DNA from: Bacteroidota bacterium
Lineage (GTDB): Bacteria; Bacteroidota; Bacteroidia; Flavobacteriales; Flavobacteriaceae
Reading direction: 5' to 3'
Assembly: GCA_009936675.1 (NCBI GenBank)
Contig: JAACDY010000135.1
Location: 1 to 5,844 of the forward strand
Length of the DNA stretch: 5,844 nucleotides
Shown: positions 5,332 to 5,844 of the stretch, one piece after another
Position numbering within the stretch: position 1 is the first letter of the stretch
How the letters are laid out: each line of letters begins with the position of its first letter
Notes under the pieces: model-generated
Told to the model about the DNA's origin: nothing
The model's input: only the letters and a program-made list of their open reading frames with translations
Databases searched by the model: none
Position numbers and translations under genes: made by a program

Positions 5332-5842
5332 CGAAAATAGTGGGCCAGTTTCCGTTGGTACTTACTTCGGTAAGGGAGCCCAGTATGATCGTGGGACCAT
5401 TAACGCCATCTACGGAAACGGTCTCATTTTCAGTTTTTATCAAATCTTTATCCTGATCGTGAAGAATCACATCCTTGGCAACTTTTACCTCAAAAACAGG
5501 CACTCTATAGCCATTCTTGTCTATGATGTCTGCATTGATATTGAACGTTGCATCGATCCCTTCTACAGGAACAGTGGCAAAATTTTTGTAAGCGTTAGAA
5601 TCTTTGAACAATGAGTCTTTGACGGGAACAAAACCCAAGGTGTCCACTACGACTACCTCACGGAGCATATCGATCCTGTAGGTACGGTCGTATTCCATGT
5701 AGGAAGAATCTCTCTTTTGAATCAAGGTGAAAATACCATCGTCAATAAATTTGACCAAGCTGTCAAAGTTATTGCTGTAGATTCCTTTAACGTCTTTATG
5801 GGCGATTTGCGCTTTTCGAATCAGTTTTAATTTGTTGATAAC
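5318..5842 (-). CDS. Conserved Bacteroidota-type protein of unknown function, C-terminal part (5' end outside window)
   Basis: The frame is open from the window edge (5842) to TAA at 5320-5318, giving 174 visible residues. The TTG at 5758 is internal, because the reading continues upstream without a stop. The visible part begins with a basic, probably helical stretch VINKLKLIRKAQIAHKDVKG, followed by a mixed strand-rich region containing QKRDSSYMEYDRTYRIDM, VVVVDTLGFVPVKDSLF and a C-terminal GSLTEVSTNGNWPTIFDAIQ. I recall similar Bacteroidota proteins of roughly 200-230 residues with a single N-terminal membrane helix. That part would lie outside the window and cannot be confirmed. The helix-then-GxY pattern near the start faintly resembles pseudopilins, which is only an impression. 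It is the first visible gene of the operon with the DUF3822-type gene and rsmD. Function is unknown. Confidence 0.75.
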   Translation of the reverse strand, partial: VINKLKLIRKAQIAHKDVKGIYSNNFDSLVKFIDDGIFTLIQKRDSSYMEYDRTYRIDMLREVVVVDTLGFVPVKDSLFKDSNAYKNFATVPVEGIDATFNINADIIDKNGYRVPVFEVKVAKDVILHDQDKDLIKTENETVSVDGVNGPTIILGSLTEVSTNGNWPTIFDAIQ

Positions 5843-5844
5843 AA

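Noticed and set aside
5249..5614. Plus-strand reading frame across the DUF3822-type gene and its upstream neighbour
   Set aside because: It is antisense to two overlapping conserved frames and has no promoter or family resemblance.
1..5844. A new mobile, defence or biosynthetic system in the window
   Set aside because: Every stretch is accounted for by housekeeping genes or rnpB. I found no transposase, terminal inverted repeats, CRISPR repeats or toxin-antitoxin pair.

Overview
The window looks like ordinary chromosome from a member of the Bacteroidota, probably a Flavobacteriia/Cytophagia-type lineage. Four things point there. The two promoters I can see carry the Bacteroidota -7 box TAnnTTTG. 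Shine-Dalgarno sequences are largely absent. DnaX lacks the cysteine zinc module and has the C-terminal domain I recall from that phylum. A DUF3822-type gene sits directly upstream of rsmD. I cannot name a genus. No mobile element, CRISPR array, tRNA or defence system is visible.

Layout. (1) Plus strand, 1-1308: the 3' end of ppk1 (polyphosphate kinase), then ppx (exopolyphosphatase) after 4 bases. They form a polyphosphate make-and-break pair. (2) Minus strand, 3650 down to 1305: a TAnnTTTG promoter, dnaX (DNA polymerase III tau/gamma clamp-loader subunit), then miaE (tRNA hydroxylase) 9 bases further on. miaE converges on ppx with a 4-base overlap of the stop codons. (3) Plus strand, about 3727-4016: rnpB, the RNA of RNase P, with its own promoter, fired divergently from dnaX. 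(4) Minus strand, 5842 down to 4022: a partial Bacteroidota-type protein of unknown function, a DUF3822-type protein and rsmD (16S rRNA m2G966 methyltransferase). The genes overlap by 14 bases and 1 base, so they are almost certainly one operon. rsmD ends against the 3' end of rnpB with essentially no spacer.

The most notable observation is that dnaX is not one open frame. The first frame encodes a complete three-domain, gamma-like protein of 354 residues and stops at 2561-2563. The tau-like linker and C-terminal domain continue in the -1 frame, open without decay to 1899. The two frames overlap only between 2606 and 2561. That overlap contains T4, G4 and A4 runs just before the stop. A -1 slip at GAA-AAG would join the frames into a product of about 575 residues. 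The explanation is either a programmed frameshift that makes tau, the opposite of E. coli where the shift makes gamma, or a one-base deletion or sequencing error in a homopolymer. Sequence alone cannot decide. Everything else appears to be conventional housekeeping: polyphosphate metabolism, replication, tRNA/rRNA modification and tRNA processing.
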